From: Polynucleobacter sp. Latsch14-2
GTDB taxonomy: Bacteria; Pseudomonadota; Gammaproteobacteria; Burkholderiales; Burkholderiaceae
Assembly (NCBI RefSeq): GCF_018881925.1
Contig: NZ_JACVPL010000002.1
Location: 124,001 to 188,000 of the forward strand
DNA: 64,000 nt
Direction: 5' to 3'
Part shown: piece after piece, positions 41,153-51,270 of the stretch
Layout: each line of letters begins with the position of its first letter
How positions within the stretch are numbered: position 1 is the stretch's first letter
Program-made: the position numbers and the translations under genes
Notes under the pieces: model-generated
The model's database searches: none
What the model was told of the DNA's origin: nothing
Seen by the model: the letters and a program-made list of their open reading frames with translations, nothing else

Positions 41153-41503
41153 ATGTCTACCAACAAACCATCTTCTTACCTGCGATTCTTAAATCTGATC
41201 GATACACTGGATCGCATCAATCCAGGTAAAAAGCTTGACTCTACAGAAGAGCATCTCTTAAACAAGATCGTTTTATCTTCCTTTGCTAAGCAATCTATTT
41301 TGGTTGGGGACTTGATCTCCCTTGCAGAACTTGGTTCACAGGCTACGCTGCATGGGCGCCTAAAAAACCTCAGCGCGATGGGCTATATCAAAATGGTCGC
41401 CAATGAGGATGGTCGGAAAAAGCAAGTGCTACCTACCAAAATGGCTCTTAAACGATATGAAGAAATCTCTAAATGCTTAGAGAAAGCAGCTAAACCGGCT
41501 TAA
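41153..41503 (+). CDS. Small winged-helix (MarR-like) transcriptional regulator
   Basis: The 116-residue protein looks like a single winged-helix domain. Helical segments around 30-60 (EEHLLNKIVLSSFAKQ, LVGDLISLAELGSQ) lead to a recognition-helix-like stretch TLHGRLKNLSAMGYI and a wing with EDGRKKQVLPT, as in MarR-type proteins. The YLRFLNLIDTLD start recalls small Burkholderiales regulators whose targets are unknown. No ligand domain is present. It is divergent from the MASE1-like membrane gene with 115 bases between. A strong bidirectional terminator follows. Confidence 0.7.
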   Translation: MSTNKPSSYLRFLNLIDTLDRINPGKKLDSTEEHLLNKIVLSSFAKQSILVGDLISLAELGSQATLHGRLKNLSAMGYIKMVANEDGRKKQVLPTKMALKRYEEISKCLEKAAKPA

Positions 41504-41536
41504 TATATTCACGGACAATGGATTGACAGTCCCATT

Positions 41537-41567
41537 AAAAAAGCCCTTAGTAGCAAAGGGCTTTTTT
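41537..41567. terminator. Bidirectional terminator between the regulator and ychF
   Basis: A perfect 12-base stem (41537-41548 with 41556-41567, core GCCCTT) closes a 7-base loop. It has A-T flanks giving six T on either strand. It serves the regulator on plus and ychF on minus. Confidence 0.9.
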
Positions 41568-41585
41568 GTTAGCTGTAAAAATTGA

Positions 41586-42680
41586 TTAAACGTTAAACAG
41601 GAAGTTCAAAACATCGCCATCCTTAACGACGTATTCCTTACCTTCAGCACGCATCTTGCCGGCCTCTTTGGCGCCTGCTTCGCCCTTGAACTGAATAAAG
41701 TCTTCATAAGAGATTGTTTGGGCACGAATAAAACCGCGCTCAAAGTCTGTATGAATCACGCCTGCAGCCTGAGGTGCAGTGTCGCCCTTATGAATAGTCC
41801 AAGCACGTACCTCTTTCACGCCTGCTGTAAAGTAAGTCTGCAAACCCAATAGGTCGTAACCAGCACGAATTACACGATCTAATCCTGGCTCTTCCATTCC
41901 TAAGTCAGTCAAAAATTCAAGCTTGTCAGCATCATCTAAATCAGCAATCTCCGCTTCGATTGCGGCACATACCGCCACCACGGGAGCGCCTTCTTGGGCC
42001 GCATGCTGCTTGACTGCTTCTAAATGAGGATTATTAGCAAATCCATCCTCTTTTACATTAGCTACATACATCGCTGGCTTTGCAGTAATTAAACAAAGTG
42101 GTTTTAAGAGTAGCTTCTCATCGTCACTTAATTTCATACTGCGAACTGGCAAAGCGGAATCTAAATGTGCCTGCACCTTAGTGAGCACCGCAACCAAAGC
42201 TGCAGCCTCTTTGTCATTACCTGACTTCGCAGCCTTACTTGAGCGATTCAGGGTTTTTTCAACCGTGGCCAAGTCCGATAGCGCTAACTCTGTATCGATC
42301 ACCCCAATATCAGCAATAGGGTCGATCTTGCCAGCTACGTGTATTACATTCGCATCTTCAAAACAGCGCACCACGTGGGTAATCGCATCTGTTTCACGAA
42401 TATTTGCTAAAAATTGGTTTCCAAGCCCTTCTCCCTTAGATGCACCAGCTACGAGGCCAGCAATATCAACAAACTCGACAGCCGCTGGGAGCACGCGCTC
42501 AGGACTCACAATCTCAGCCAAACCGGCAAGACGAGGGTCAGGGACCTCAACTACGCCAACATTGGGCTCAATCGTGCAGAAAGGATAGTTTTCCGCCGCG
42601 ATTCCAGCTTTGGTAAGCGCGTTAAAAAGGGTAGATTTGCCGACATTAGGCAGGCCGACGATGCCACATTTCACAGACAT
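41586..42680 (-). CDS. ychF: Redox-regulated ATPase YchF (OLA1 type)
   Basis: YchF is a universally conserved Obg-like P-loop protein that binds ribosomes, prefers ATP to GTP and is linked to stress responses. From the ATG at 42680 it has 364 residues: the loop [17 protein letters not shown] near 5-21, the [17 protein letters not shown] switch, a helical coiled insert, and a C-terminal TGS domain ending in [13 protein letters not shown]. The longer open start at 42713 adds 11 residues without family match. It is divergent from the UbiH-family gene. Confidence 0.97.
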   Translation of the reverse strand: MSVKCGIVGLPNVGKSTLFNALTKAGIAAENYPFCTIEPNVGVVEVPDPRLAGLAEIVSPERVLPAAVEFVDIAGLVAGASKGEGLGNQFLANIRETDAITHVVRCFEDANVIHVAGKIDPIADIGVIDTELALSDLATVEKTLNRSSKAAKSGNDKEAAALVAVLTKVQAHLDSALPVRSMKLSDDEKLLLKPLCLITAKPAMYVANVKEDGFANNPHLEAVKQHAAQEGAPVVAVCAAIEAEIADLDDADKLEFLTDLGMEEPGLDRVIRAGYDLLGLQTYFTAGVKEVRAWTIHKGDTAPQAAGVIHTDFERGFIRAQTISYEDFIQFKGEAGAKEAGKMRAEGKEYVVKDGDVLNFLFNV

Positions 42681-42719
42681 AGCGATATTGTAAGGGCTTG
42701 GTTTCGATATCATCGAGAT

Positions 42720-43994
42720 ATGTCAGTAGCTAGCCAAAATTCACCCCCACAAAACCAGAGCAATAACACCAAAATTCGCAAGGTCGATATTGCGGTTATT
42801 GGGGGAGGTATTGCCGGGAAAGCCTGCGCCCTAGGGCTTGCGCAACTGGGACTGCAGACCGTTCAGATTGCTCCTGACTTAGGCGATCCGGTACCGCCCC
42901 CCACAGGACCGCAATGGGGCCAAAGAATCTATGCCTTTTCACCCAGTACCCAAAAATTATTGGCCCATTTACATATTTGGGATGCCCTAGAGCACACTCG
43001 TATCCAAGCCGTTCGGGATATGCGTATTTTTGGAGATCGCGGGGAAGGATCCGATCAGCTACATCTTTCTGCCTTCGAAGCGGGCACCCCGCAACTTGCT
43101 TGGATTGGCGAATCGAACCTCGTCGAAGGTATTTTGGATCAAGCAGTGCGCTTTCAAAATAAATTAGGGCAAATTGCCGACACAGTCGAAACTCTAGAAA
43201 CTGATGCTGACGGGGCGACACTTCACCTCAAAAATCATGCGCCGATACAAGCCATGTTGGTAGTGGCAGCCGATGGGGCCAACTCCGCTACTCGTAAAAG
43301 TATTGGCATTACCGCAAGTGAAGAAAGCTATTCACAAAGCGCCGTTGTTGCCAATTGGCTGTGCACTCAACCTCACCTAGAAACGGCTTATCAATGGTTC
43401 TTGCCGGGCGGGGATATTGTGGCAATGCTGCCCCTGCCCAATAAACAAGTTTCCATGGTGTGGTCAACCTCGCCTGAAAATGCCTCTGATCTTCTACTCC
43501 TTAAGCAATCTGACTGGGATAGCAAATGGAGAATGCTTGCGGGTGGCGCAATCGGAAAACAACTTGGCACGCTCATGCTGAACTCCACCCCAGCGGCCTT
43601 TCCCTTACGAAAAATTCGTGCGAATCGTTTTATTGGACCCGAGCATGACCCTAAGGTAGTTTTAATTGGCGATGCTGCGCATGTCATGCATCCTCTAGCT
43701 GGGCAAGGTCTTAACTTAGGTCTGCGAGACGTTGCTGTCCTATTAAACGTATTAAGTAAACGAGAATCCTTTCGGCCTATAAACAACGTAACGCTCTTGC
43801 GTCGCTATGAACGCCAGCGTCAGGGCGATACCAGTGCTTTACTGTGGGTAACAGATCGCCTGAAGAAATTATTTTCTGGATCGAGCAATGCCGAACGTCA
43901 GTTACGCAATTTTGGACTCGGCTTTGTCAATCGTAGTCACTTCATTAAACGGCGACTCATTGAACGCGCCTTAGGAGATATTGATTTTGAATAA
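42720..43994 (+). CDS. UbiH/UbiF/COQ6-family FAD-dependent ubiquinone hydroxylase
   Basis: This 424-residue flavoprotein monooxygenase probably hydroxylates the ubiquinone ring. It has the N-terminal FAD motif [17 protein letters not shown] near 26-42 and the family signature [18 protein letters not shown] starting near 317. The exact ring position cannot be read; Coq7 elsewhere in the window likely handles C6, leaving C1 or C5 for this one. The ATG at 42720 follows the divergent ychF start by 39 bases and gives the expected N-terminus. It overlaps dsbC by eight bases. Confidence 0.88.
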   Translation: MSVASQNSPPQNQSNNTKIRKVDIAVIGGGIAGKACALGLAQLGLQTVQIAPDLGDPVPPPTGPQWGQRIYAFSPSTQKLLAHLHIWDALEHTRIQAVRDMRIFGDRGEGSDQLHLSAFEAGTPQLAWIGESNLVEGILDQAVRFQNKLGQIADTVETLETDADGATLHLKNHAPIQAMLVVAADGANSATRKSIGITASEESYSQSAVVANWLCTQPHLETAYQWFLPGGDIVAMLPLPNKQVSMVWSTSPENASDLLLLKQSDWDSKWRMLAGGAIGKQLGTLMLNSTPAAFPLRKIRANRFIGPEHDPKVVLIGDAAHVMHPLAGQGLNLGLRDVAVLLNVLSKRESFRPINNVTLLRRYERQRQGDTSALLWVTDRLKKLFSGSSNAERQLRNFGLGFVNRSHFIKRRLIERALGDIDFE

Positions 43995-44703
43995 ATTTTT
44001 TGCTGCGGCGTTTTTTTGCTGCACCAGCATTATTGCCTGTCAACTCTCCTATGCGCAATCGGAGCAACAAGTCAAAACAGAGCTGCAGAAGAAGTTGGGG
44101 GCTAGCGCAAAAATTAAAAGCATCTCAGCATCCCCCATTCCAGGAATTTATGAGGTACTCGTTGGCAGTGATGTCTTTTACACTGATGCAAAAAGCCAAT
44201 ATCTGATTCAAGGTGAGATTATTGAGTTAGCAACAGGTAAAAATATTACCGAGCAAAGACAAAGTGATTTCAACCGCATCAAATGGAGCGACCTGCCACA
44301 AGCCAATGCGATGAAACAGGTGCGCGGTAACGGCAGCAAACAGTTTGCAGTCTTCTCAGATCCCAACTGTGGCTACTGTAAGCGCCTTGAAAAATCAATG
44401 CAGCAGCTAGACAACGTGACCATCTACACCTATCTCATTCCCATACTAGGTGCTGACTCAGTCCAAAAATCCAAACAAATCTGGTGCTCTAATGATCCCG
44501 CAAAAACCTATATTGACTGGATGATTAATGGCACCCCGCTTGGCGGCAAGACAGATTGCACAACGCCATTCGATAAAAACATAGCACTTGCTAAAACTTA
44601 TGGCATTACCGGTACGCCTACGCTTTTCTTTACTGATGGCAGTCGCTTTCCTGGAGCTGTTCAACTTAGCGATCTTGAGAAAAAGCTGGCATCCCTAAAG
44701 TAG
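43987..44703 (+). CDS. dsbC: Periplasmic disulfide isomerase DsbC
   Basis: DsbC reshuffles wrong disulfides in the periplasm as a V-shaped dimer. The protein has a signal peptide ([14 protein letters not shown] to about AQSEQQ), an N-terminal dimerisation domain, and a thioredoxin fold with CGYC at 128-131. A second cysteine pair at 167 and 191 matches the structural disulfide of DsbC. I chose the TTG at 43987 because AGGAGA stands eight bases before it; a TTG at 43981 is too close to that site. The result is 238 residues. It is coupled to the UbiH-family gene. Confidence 0.9.
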   Translation: MNKFFAAAFFCCTSIIACQLSYAQSEQQVKTELQKKLGASAKIKSISASPIPGIYEVLVGSDVFYTDAKSQYLIQGEIIELATGKNITEQRQSDFNRIKWSDLPQANAMKQVRGNGSKQFAVFSDPNCGYCKRLEKSMQQLDNVTIYTYLIPILGADSVQKSKQIWCSNDPAKTYIDWMINGTPLGGKTDCTTPFDKNIALAKTYGITGTPTLFFTDGSRFPGAVQLSDLEKKLASLK

Positions 44704-44723
44704 CCAACCGAAAAACATTGCAC

Positions 44724-46505
44724 ATGAGCGCCGAAAATAATCCTGACTTACCAGCAATTCAATACACGATTTGGCCTGCGGACCTTGATGGTCACCACTT
44801 TCAAGTCAAGTTACATATTGAAAAACCTGACATCCATGGTCAGATCCTGCAGATGCCAGCCTGGATACCCGGTAGTTATTTAATTCGCGACTTCAGCAAA
44901 CAGATTGAATCCATTGAGGCTTACGCAGTTAGCACGCCTCATAAACTCCTTACTCTCGAGCGGCTTGATAACGATCACTGGCGTCTACCAACAATAAATG
45001 AGCCCGTAGAAATTAGATTATCGGTATATGCATTTGATCCTTCCGTTCGTGCGGCCTATCTAAACAGCGAACGGGGGTTCTTTAATGCGAGCAGCTTGTG
45101 TTTAGCCGTTAAGGGTCAAGAGCATCTACCATGCGCCGTGGCTATCGTGAGACCCAATAGAGCTCCTGCAGATCATTGGTTCGTTCAAACGACTCTGCCA
45201 TTGGCTAAAACTGATAAACAGGGTTTTGGTTTTTATCTCGCAAAAAATTATGATGACCTACTAGATCATCCCGTTGCCATGGGTGAATTCCAAGTAATTC
45301 AATGGCAATCAAATGGTGTACCCCATTCCATGGCAATTCAGGGGTGCATTCACGCGCTCGATGTGCCGCGCCTTAGCAACGACCTTCAGGCCATTTGCAC
45401 AGCAACGATTAATCTTTTTGAACCTAACACCGAAAAGGCACCCTTTAAGAGCTATCTCTTTTTAGTGAATGCAGTGCTCTCAGGTTATGGCGGTCTTGAA
45501 CACCGAAGTAGCACCGCTCTTATGTGTCGTCGCGATCAGATTCCACAGAAAAATGTAGTTCTTGATGAAGTCAGTTATAGAGAATTTCTGGGGCTATGTA
45601 GTCACGAGTATTTTCATGCATGGCTAGTCAAACGTATTCAGCCAAAGGCATTTCAACCTTATCAACTCGATCGTAGAAACCACACGCGCTTACTCTGGCT
45701 CTTTGAGGGCTTCACCAGCTATTACGATGATCTACAACTACTACGCAGTAAGCGAATTGATCTGAAAACTTATCTGAAGCTGCTTGCCAATAATTGGAAT
45801 GGCGTCTTACGTGGTCCAGGAAGAAAAAAACAAAGCTTAGCTGACAGCTCCTATGATGCTTGGACCAAGTATTACCAATCTGATGAGAACACTCCCAATG
45901 CGGTAGTGAGTTATTACGGCAAAGGCGCCCTTTTAGCGTTAGGACTAGATCTTAAGATCCGTGCATTCTCTAAGAATCATCAGTCTCTTGATGATCTGAT
46001 GCGCCTTCTTTGGCAAAAACATGGCATCACTCTGGATGGCGTCGCTGAAAATGGCTTAGATCAGTTAATGCAGGAGCTACTGGGCTCAGGATTTAGAAAA
46101 ACCTGGAATGACTTTAAATCTCGCTATATTTTTGGAGTTGAAGATATTCCTCTTCAAAAATGGTTTGACTCTCGCTATATTCATGTTCGACCTAAAGCAC
46201 AAACTAAAATTGATCAGCTCAAATTACGATTTGGTATGCGGCATACCGATGCTAATGGCTGGCTTAAAGTAAGCCATGTCTTAGATGGTGGGGCAGCTCA
46301 GGAGGCAGGCCTAGCGCCTGGTGATTTACTTGCGAGCATTAATGGCCAGCGTGTTACCTCGGCTCGCTGGGATACGGTGTTAGGAAGCCTCACAGAAGAA
46401 CAAGCGATCGTCATTTGCTTTTACCGAGATGACCTAGAGCAGGAAAGCATGATTGTTTTACGAAAAGAGCAAGCGCCGCCACAATATCAACTTGAGCCTG
46501 CTTAA
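44724..46505 (+). CDS. M61-family aminopeptidase with PDZ domain
   Basis: This 593-residue protein is a glycyl-aminopeptidase-like zinc peptidase. The N-terminal beta domain of the family (YTIWPADLDGHHFQVKLHI) is followed by the catalytic domain with HEYFH at 294-298 and the third zinc ligand probably Glu328 in LFEGFTSYY. A C-terminal PDZ-like domain starts near residue 510 (GAAQEAGLAPGDLLASINGQ). No signal peptide is evident, so it is likely cytoplasmic. The ATG at 44724 is chosen over a TTG two codons earlier. It follows dsbC by 20 bases. Confidence 0.92.
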   Translation: MSAENNPDLPAIQYTIWPADLDGHHFQVKLHIEKPDIHGQILQMPAWIPGSYLIRDFSKQIESIEAYAVSTPHKLLTLERLDNDHWRLPTINEPVEIRLSVYAFDPSVRAAYLNSERGFFNASSLCLAVKGQEHLPCAVAIVRPNRAPADHWFVQTTLPLAKTDKQGFGFYLAKNYDDLLDHPVAMGEFQVIQWQSNGVPHSMAIQGCIHALDVPRLSNDLQAICTATINLFEPNTEKAPFKSYLFLVNAVLSGYGGLEHRSSTALMCRRDQIPQKNVVLDEVSYREFLGLCSHEYFHAWLVKRIQPKAFQPYQLDRRNHTRLLWLFEGFTSYYDDLQLLRSKRIDLKTYLKLLANNWNGVLRGPGRKKQSLADSSYDAWTKYYQSDENTPNAVVSYYGKGALLALGLDLKIRAFSKNHQSLDDLMRLLWQKHGITLDGVAENGLDQLMQELLGSGFRKTWNDFKSRYIFGVEDIPLQKWFDSRYIHVRPKAQTKIDQLKLRFGMRHTDANGWLKVSHVLDGGAAQEAGLAPGDLLASINGQRVTSARWDTVLGSLTEEQAIVICFYRDDLEQESMIVLRKEQAPPQYQLEPA

Positions 46506-46528
46506 TTAATTTTTTGCTATTTTCTTTA

Positions 46529-47308
46529 ATGCACAAGTTCTCGAAAGACGACATCCCCCAAGATTGGCGTGAATTATTACGCGACTACTTTGAAGGTGCC
46601 CATTGGCATCAGTTACAAAAAAATATTCAGGCTGAACTTGATCTTCACCCAGGGTGCATTCGTCCAGAGCCTGAACACTTTTTTAAAGCGCTACAGCTAA
46701 CACCGCTGGATTCAGTACGAGTTGTCATTCTTGGCCAGGACCCTTATCACTCTCCAGGTCTTGCGCAAGGTTTAGCATTTTCTATTCCAGCCAATATCCC
46801 CACAAACTCACGAGAATTTCCGAGCTCACTACGTAATATCAGCAAAGCATTAGCTCTAGAAGGTTTTGGAAGTTTGGCTAGTGGCGACTTGCACAGCTGG
46901 GCTAAACAAGGAGTTTTGCTTCTGAATACCGCATTAAGCGTAAGACTCGGCGAGGCTGGGAGCCATACGGGCTTAGGATGGCAATTCTTGATCAATAGAT
47001 TAATTGCGGCCCTTGCACAGGCTAAGCCTAATTTAGTCTGGATGCTCTGGGGTGGACATGCCCAATCCAAATTACCCCTCATTGAATCGGGCACCAATCA
47101 GCTGATTTTGCAATCATCACATCCTTCGGGTTTAGGGGTTTACAAAACCAATAGGCCTTTTTTGCAACCAGGCGGGGCCGCAAGCTGTGAGCACTTCACC
47201 AAAGCCAACAACTGGTTAAAACAGCACCGACAAGCGCCGATTCAATGGGTTAGCGAGACCGGTGGGCGCTTGGTTAAAAAACCTCAAGCTGATTTATTCA
47301 ACCAATAA
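46529..47308 (+). CDS. ung: Uracil-DNA glycosylase, family 1
   Basis: Ung removes uracil from DNA as the first step of base excision repair. The 259-residue protein has the water-activating motif GQDPYH with Asp71, GLAFSIP for uracil stacking, and the minor-groove loop starting HPSGLG. In most family 1 enzymes that loop reads HPSPLS; the His, Ser and Leu with known roles are kept, but the Pro and second Ser are Gly here. A short acidic-basic tail ends it. The ATG at 46529 is preferred over an upstream TTG. Confidence 0.95.
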   Translation: MHKFSKDDIPQDWRELLRDYFEGAHWHQLQKNIQAELDLHPGCIRPEPEHFFKALQLTPLDSVRVVILGQDPYHSPGLAQGLAFSIPANIPTNSREFPSSLRNISKALALEGFGSLASGDLHSWAKQGVLLLNTALSVRLGEAGSHTGLGWQFLINRLIAALAQAKPNLVWMLWGGHAQSKLPLIESGTNQLILQSSHPSGLGVYKTNRPFLQPGGAASCEHFTKANNWLKQHRQAPIQWVSETGGRLVKKPQADLFNQ

Positions 47309-47318
47309 ATTGACTAAA

Positions 47319-47618
47319 TTACTTGCTCAGGGCTGCGTAGAGACCACCAAGCAGTGAGCACGCGATGACGACAATGAACCACTCTAGCATTTGACCGGAT
47401 TGGAAAAAATTGGTGTACTGACCTAAATATGAGGCTCCAAAGGCCGTTAAGAAGCCCATAAAAGCAGCCGTAAGGAGCTTTTGGGGGCTTTTCTGGCGTG
47501 ACTGAGCGCCCGGGTAGAACGCCCATGCGCATACCCCTGTAATGCCGCCAACCACCAAAAAAGCCAAAAACCCCATTCCTACCCCCATTAATGCTGTCAT
47601 CAAATCTATAATCACCAT
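47319..47618 (-). CDS. Small membrane protein, possibly GlsB/YeaQ-like
   Basis: The 99-residue protein has three hydrophobic segments ([55 protein letters not shown]), with [12 protein letters not shown] between the first and second. The GGITG-(x)n-PG arrangement resembles the GlsB/YeaQ/YmgE stress membrane protein family, although similarity is weak. The ATG at 47618 lies one base from the divergent hemA ATG; a start at 47600 is possible. Its promoter would have to lie in hemA. An overlapping frame (47314-47706) is richer in Arg and Phe and has no family resemblance, so I rejected it. Confidence 0.6.
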   Translation of the reverse strand: MVIIDLMTALMGVGMGFLAFLVVGGITGVCAWAFYPGAQSRQKSPQKLLTAAFMGFLTAFGASYLGQYTNFFQSGQMLEWFIVVIACSLLGGLYAALSK

Positions 47619-47619
47619 T

Positions 47620-48936
47620 ATGAAGTTGTTGACACTCGGCATCAATCATCACACAGCGCCGGTCGCCATTCGGGAAAAGGTCGCCTTTGACCCTGAATTT
47701 CTTCAAGAAGCGTTACACGATCTTCGCCAACACTTGGTTGGCGAGAATCATGCTGGGCTCCCTGAGGCCACAATTTTGTCAACCTGCAATCGCACAGAAG
47801 TCTACTGCGCTGCGAATGACCCCAATGCCGAAAACCTCTTGCATGAGGTAACCTTCGATTGGCTGGCTAAAACCCAAAAACTAGCACCCAGCAGTCTGCA
47901 ACCCCATGTCTATTCACTGCCTCAATCCGATGCGGTTCGTCATGCTTTTAGAGTGGCCTGCGGTCTAGACTCAATGGTGATTGGTGAAACTCAAATCTTG
48001 GGTCAAATGAAAGATGCTGTACGCACCGCAAATGATGCGGGTGTTTTGGGAACCTACCTCAATCAACTGTTCCAAAAAACATTTTCAGTAGCAAAAGAGG
48101 TGCGCGGCTCGACAGAAATTGGGGCACATTCTATTTCAATGGCGGCTGCGTCCGTGCGCTTGGCTGAACGTATCTTTGGCAGCATTTCTGAACAACGTGT
48201 TTTATTTATTGGCGCAGGAGAAATGATTTCTTTGTGCGCGACACATTTTGTTGCTCACAAACCCAAAACCATTTCTATCGCCAATCGCAGTATTGAACGC
48301 GGTCAAGAATTGGCAGACTCAATTGCTAATGAAAATATTGAAGCTGAATCTTTCAGACTTTCTGAATTACCAGGACGCTTGCATGAATTTGACATCATTG
48401 TCTCAAGCACGGCCTCCTCACTTCCCATTATTGGCTTGGGCATGGTTGAAAGTGCACTCAAGCAGCGCCGCCATAAACCTATTGTGATGATTGACCTAGC
48501 GGTTCCTAGAGACTTTGAGCCAGAGATTTCTCGCTTAAATGACGTCTATCTCTACACCGTTGATGATCTTGGTGCCATGATTCAGACTGGAGCGTCTCTA
48601 CGCCAAGCGGCTGTAAGTCAAGCCGAGGTCATCATTGAAGATCGTGTTGGTAATTTTATGCATTGGGTGCAAGGGCGCAGTGCCGTACCTATTATTCAGG
48701 ACATCCAGCAACAAGGTGAACACCTTAGACAACTAGAGTTAGAGCGAGCAATGAAACGTCTGATGCGTGGCGATGATCCCCAAGAAGTACTCAATGCGAT
48801 GGCGCAAGGACTGACTAATAAATTTCTACATGGCTCACTACATGCATTGCAACATTCCAATGGCGCTGAACGTGACGCTCTTATCAAGCTGCTGCCAAAA
48901 TTATTTACCTCTCACTCCAAGCCAGAAGACCATTAG
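47620..48936 (+). CDS. hemA: Glutamyl-tRNA reductase
   Basis: HemA reduces glutamyl-tRNA(Glu) to glutamate semialdehyde with NADPH, the first committed step of haem synthesis in C5-pathway bacteria. The 438-residue protein has [17 protein letters not shown] at the start, the catalytic Cys56 in [18 protein letters not shown], an NADP fold with [10 protein letters not shown], and a C-terminal dimerisation helix. The ATG at 47620 gives the usual N-terminus; the open frame before it codes for unlikely sequence. It leads hemA-prfA-prmC-grxD. Confidence 0.97.
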   Translation: MKLLTLGINHHTAPVAIREKVAFDPEFLQEALHDLRQHLVGENHAGLPEATILSTCNRTEVYCAANDPNAENLLHEVTFDWLAKTQKLAPSSLQPHVYSLPQSDAVRHAFRVACGLDSMVIGETQILGQMKDAVRTANDAGVLGTYLNQLFQKTFSVAKEVRGSTEIGAHSISMAAASVRLAERIFGSISEQRVLFIGAGEMISLCATHFVAHKPKTISIANRSIERGQELADSIANENIEAESFRLSELPGRLHEFDIIVSSTASSLPIIGLGMVESALKQRRHKPIVMIDLAVPRDFEPEISRLNDVYLYTVDDLGAMIQTGASLRQAAVSQAEVIIEDRVGNFMHWVQGRSAVPIIQDIQQQGEHLRQLELERAMKRLMRGDDPQEVLNAMAQGLTNKFLHGSLHALQHSNGAERDALIKLLPKLFTSHSKPEDH

Positions 48937-50016
48937 ATGAAGCCCAGCATGCGGGCTAAGCTAGATCATCTAGACACACGCTTAGCCGAACTCAATTCCT
49001 TATTAACTACCGAAGAGTCCACGAAGGATATGGACAACTATCGAAAACTCACGCGTGAGCACTCCGATATAGCAACCGTGGTTGAGCAATTTGGCCTATA
49101 TAAGCAAGCCGAAGCAGACGCTGCTGCCGCAGAAGATATGCGCAAAGATCCTGATATGAAGGATTTTGCTGATGAAGAACAAAAAAATGCCCAAGCCACT
49201 ATGGCGATGCTGGAAGATGTCTTACAAAAATTGCTACTGCCAAAAGATGTGAATGACGAACGTAACGTCTTCTTAGAAATTCGGGCGGGTACTGGCGGGG
49301 ATGAAAGCGCCTTATTTGCTGGCGATCTACTGCGCATGTATACCCGCTTTGCTGAACGTCAGGGCTGGAAAGTCGAAGTGGTGAGTTCTGCAGAATCGGA
49401 TTTAGGAGGATATAAAGAAGTTGTCCTCCGTTTAGTAGGCCAATCCGTCTACTCGCGTCTTAAATTTGAATCCGGAGGTCACCGAGTACAACGTGTTCCC
49501 CAAACTGAAACGCAAGGGCGGATTCATACGTCTGCATGCACTGTAGCTGTCATGCCTGAAGCAGATGAACTTGAGGCTGTGAAAATTAACCCTGCTGAAT
49601 TACGCATTGATACTTTCCGTGCGTCAGGTGCTGGCGGTCAACACATTAATAAAACAGATTCGGCAGTTCGCATTACCCACCTACCAACTGGCACCGTGGT
49701 GGAGTGCCAAGATGATCGAAGCCAACATCGCAATAAAGAACAAGCGATGAAGGTATTGGTTTCTAGAATTATGGATGCCCGAGAGCGAGAGAAGCACCAA
49801 CTGGAGGCGCAAACAAGAAAATCGCTGATTGGCTCTGGAGATCGTAGCGATCGGATTCGCACCTATAACTTCCCTCAAGGTCGCATTACAGACCACCGCA
49901 TTAATCTAACGCTGTATAAGATTGATGCCATGATGGATGGCGACCTCGACGATCTTTGCAATGCCTTAGCCTCAGAGCATCAAGCAGAATTGCTTGCCGC
50001 TTTGGGCGACAACTAA
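48937..50016 (+). CDS. prfA: Peptide chain release factor 1
   Basis: RF1 ends translation at UAA and UAG. The 359-residue protein has the GGQ hydrolysis motif at 233-235 in [18 protein letters not shown] and the stop-codon reading tripeptide PxT, here Pro188-Gln189-Thr190. E. coli RF1 has PAT at this place; the middle residue is the less critical one, so function is expected. The ATG follows the hemA TAG directly with no gap. prmC, whose product methylates the GGQ glutamine, is next. Confidence 0.97.
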   Translation: MKPSMRAKLDHLDTRLAELNSLLTTEESTKDMDNYRKLTREHSDIATVVEQFGLYKQAEADAAAAEDMRKDPDMKDFADEEQKNAQATMAMLEDVLQKLLLPKDVNDERNVFLEIRAGTGGDESALFAGDLLRMYTRFAERQGWKVEVVSSAESDLGGYKEVVLRLVGQSVYSRLKFESGGHRVQRVPQTETQGRIHTSACTVAVMPEADELEAVKINPAELRIDTFRASGAGGQHINKTDSAVRITHLPTGTVVECQDDRSQHRNKEQAMKVLVSRIMDAREREKHQLEAQTRKSLIGSGDRSDRIRTYNFPQGRITDHRINLTLYKIDAMMDGDLDDLCNALASEHQAELLAALGDN

Positions 50017-50028
50017 GTCAGCCTTCAA

Positions 50029-50880
50029 GTGAGTAAACATCATTCATTACGCTCTTTGTTGGGCGGTACTTTGCTACCACTCAATGAGGCAAAAATTCTG
50101 CTGGCTTTTGTTCTAGAGAAGCACTACCAACTGCCTCGCTCGGCGCTGTTATCTCATGATGATCTGCAATTAAATTCGGAAGCCCTGCAGCAATGGCAAG
50201 ATTTAGAGGCAAGAAGGCTTTTTGGAGAGCCTGTAGCCTACCTCATCGGGAAAAAAGGTTTTCATGAGATTGAACTTTATATTGCGCCTGGAGTCTTAAT
50301 TCCGCGCCCAGAAACAGAGCTTTTAGTTGAAATTGCCCTGCGAGAAATACAAAAGCTTGGGGGGCAAGCGAACGTCCTGGACCTGGGAACAGGCTCAGGC
50401 GCAATTGCACTAGCAGTGGCTCATGCAGCGCCCAATACTCTAGTGACCGCCACCGATGAATCATTGGAAGCACTTGCGATTGCCAAAAGAAATGCCGAGC
50501 AACTTAGCCTTACCCCTCAAGTGCGATTCTCCCAAGGTAGCTGGTATGCCGCCCTTGCTGGTACCACTCAGTTTGATGTCATCCTAAGTAATCCCCCATA
50601 TATCGCTAGGGAAGATGGCCATTTATTGCAGGGTGATTTGCGCTTTGAGCCCAGAACAGCCCTAACGGATGGCGCCAGCGGCTTAACTTGTCTAGAAACG
50701 ATCATAGCGCAGGCAGATTCTCACCTAAAGCCTGGGGGCGTGGTTGCGGTAGAGCATGGGTTTGATCAGTCAGACGCCGTAGTCAATCTGCTGAAAATGG
50801 CCAATCTTCAAGAGATCCAAGTGCATCAAGATTTGGCAGGCCATGACAGGGTGGCATCAGGCAGAAAGCCGATGCCTTAA
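50029..50880 (+). CDS. prmC: Release factor glutamine methyltransferase
   Basis: PrmC methylates the glutamine of the GGQ motif in RF1 and RF2. The 283-residue protein has PRPETELLVE, the SAM loop LDLGTGSGAIALA, and the catalytic NPPY at 188-191. The start is a GTG at 50029 with a weak ribosome site. It lies 12 bases after prfA, so enzyme and substrate are made together. Confidence 0.96.
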   Translation: MSKHHSLRSLLGGTLLPLNEAKILLAFVLEKHYQLPRSALLSHDDLQLNSEALQQWQDLEARRLFGEPVAYLIGKKGFHEIELYIAPGVLIPRPETELLVEIALREIQKLGGQANVLDLGTGSGAIALAVAHAAPNTLVTATDESLEALAIAKRNAEQLSLTPQVRFSQGSWYAALAGTTQFDVILSNPPYIAREDGHLLQGDLRFEPRTALTDGASGLTCLETIIAQADSHLKPGGVVAVEHGFDQSDAVVNLLKMANLQEIQVHQDLAGHDRVASGRKPMP

Positions 50881-50940
50881 TAACCCTTTTCTTCGTAAAG
50901 TCTTAAAATCAAACAGTACTGTCGCTCAAGAAAGATATTT

Positions 50941-51249
50941 ATGGATACCCAAGCAAAAATCAAAGAAATTGTTACCAGCCATCCCGTTGTTTTGTTTATG
51001 AAGGGCACTGCCCAGTTTCCGCAATGTGGCTTTTCCGGAAACGCCATCAACATCTTGCGTGCTGCCGGTGTAGAAAACCTTCACACCGTTAATGTGTTTG
51101 ATGATGAAGGTATTCGTCAAGGCATTAAACAATTTGCAAACTGGCCAACTATTCCTCAGCTTTACATCAATGGTGAATTTGTTGGTGGCTCAGACATCAT
51201 GACTGAAATGTTTCAGACTGGTGAATTGCAAAAACTAGTGAAGTCTTAA
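50941..51249 (+). CDS. grxD: Monothiol glutaredoxin Grx4 type
   Basis: This 102-residue protein has the CGFS active site with Cys29 in MKGTAQFPQCGFSGNA. Monothiol glutaredoxins of this class bind a [2Fe-2S] cluster with glutathione and take part in iron-sulfur cluster transfer. Motifs NWPTIPQLYINGEFVGG and SDIMTEM are typical. It closes the hemA-prfA-prmC-grxD run, 60 bases after prmC. Confidence 0.97.
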   Translation: MDTQAKIKEIVTSHPVVLFMKGTAQFPQCGFSGNAINILRAAGVENLHTVNVFDDEGIRQGIKQFANWPTIPQLYINGEFVGGSDIMTEMFQTGELQKLVKS

Positions 51250-51270
51250 TTAGCTAAACCACTCACATCT

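Noticed and set aside
42414-42719. 102-codon extension before the UbiH-family protein
   Set aside because: It runs antisense through ychF and lacks family match; the ATG at 42720 gives the normal FAD-motif distance.
47314-47706. 130-codon minus-strand frame over the small membrane protein and hemA start
   Set aside because: The overlapping frame 47319-47618 has clear membrane helices with GG and PG motifs; this one has scattered Arg and Phe and would run into conserved hemA coding sequence.
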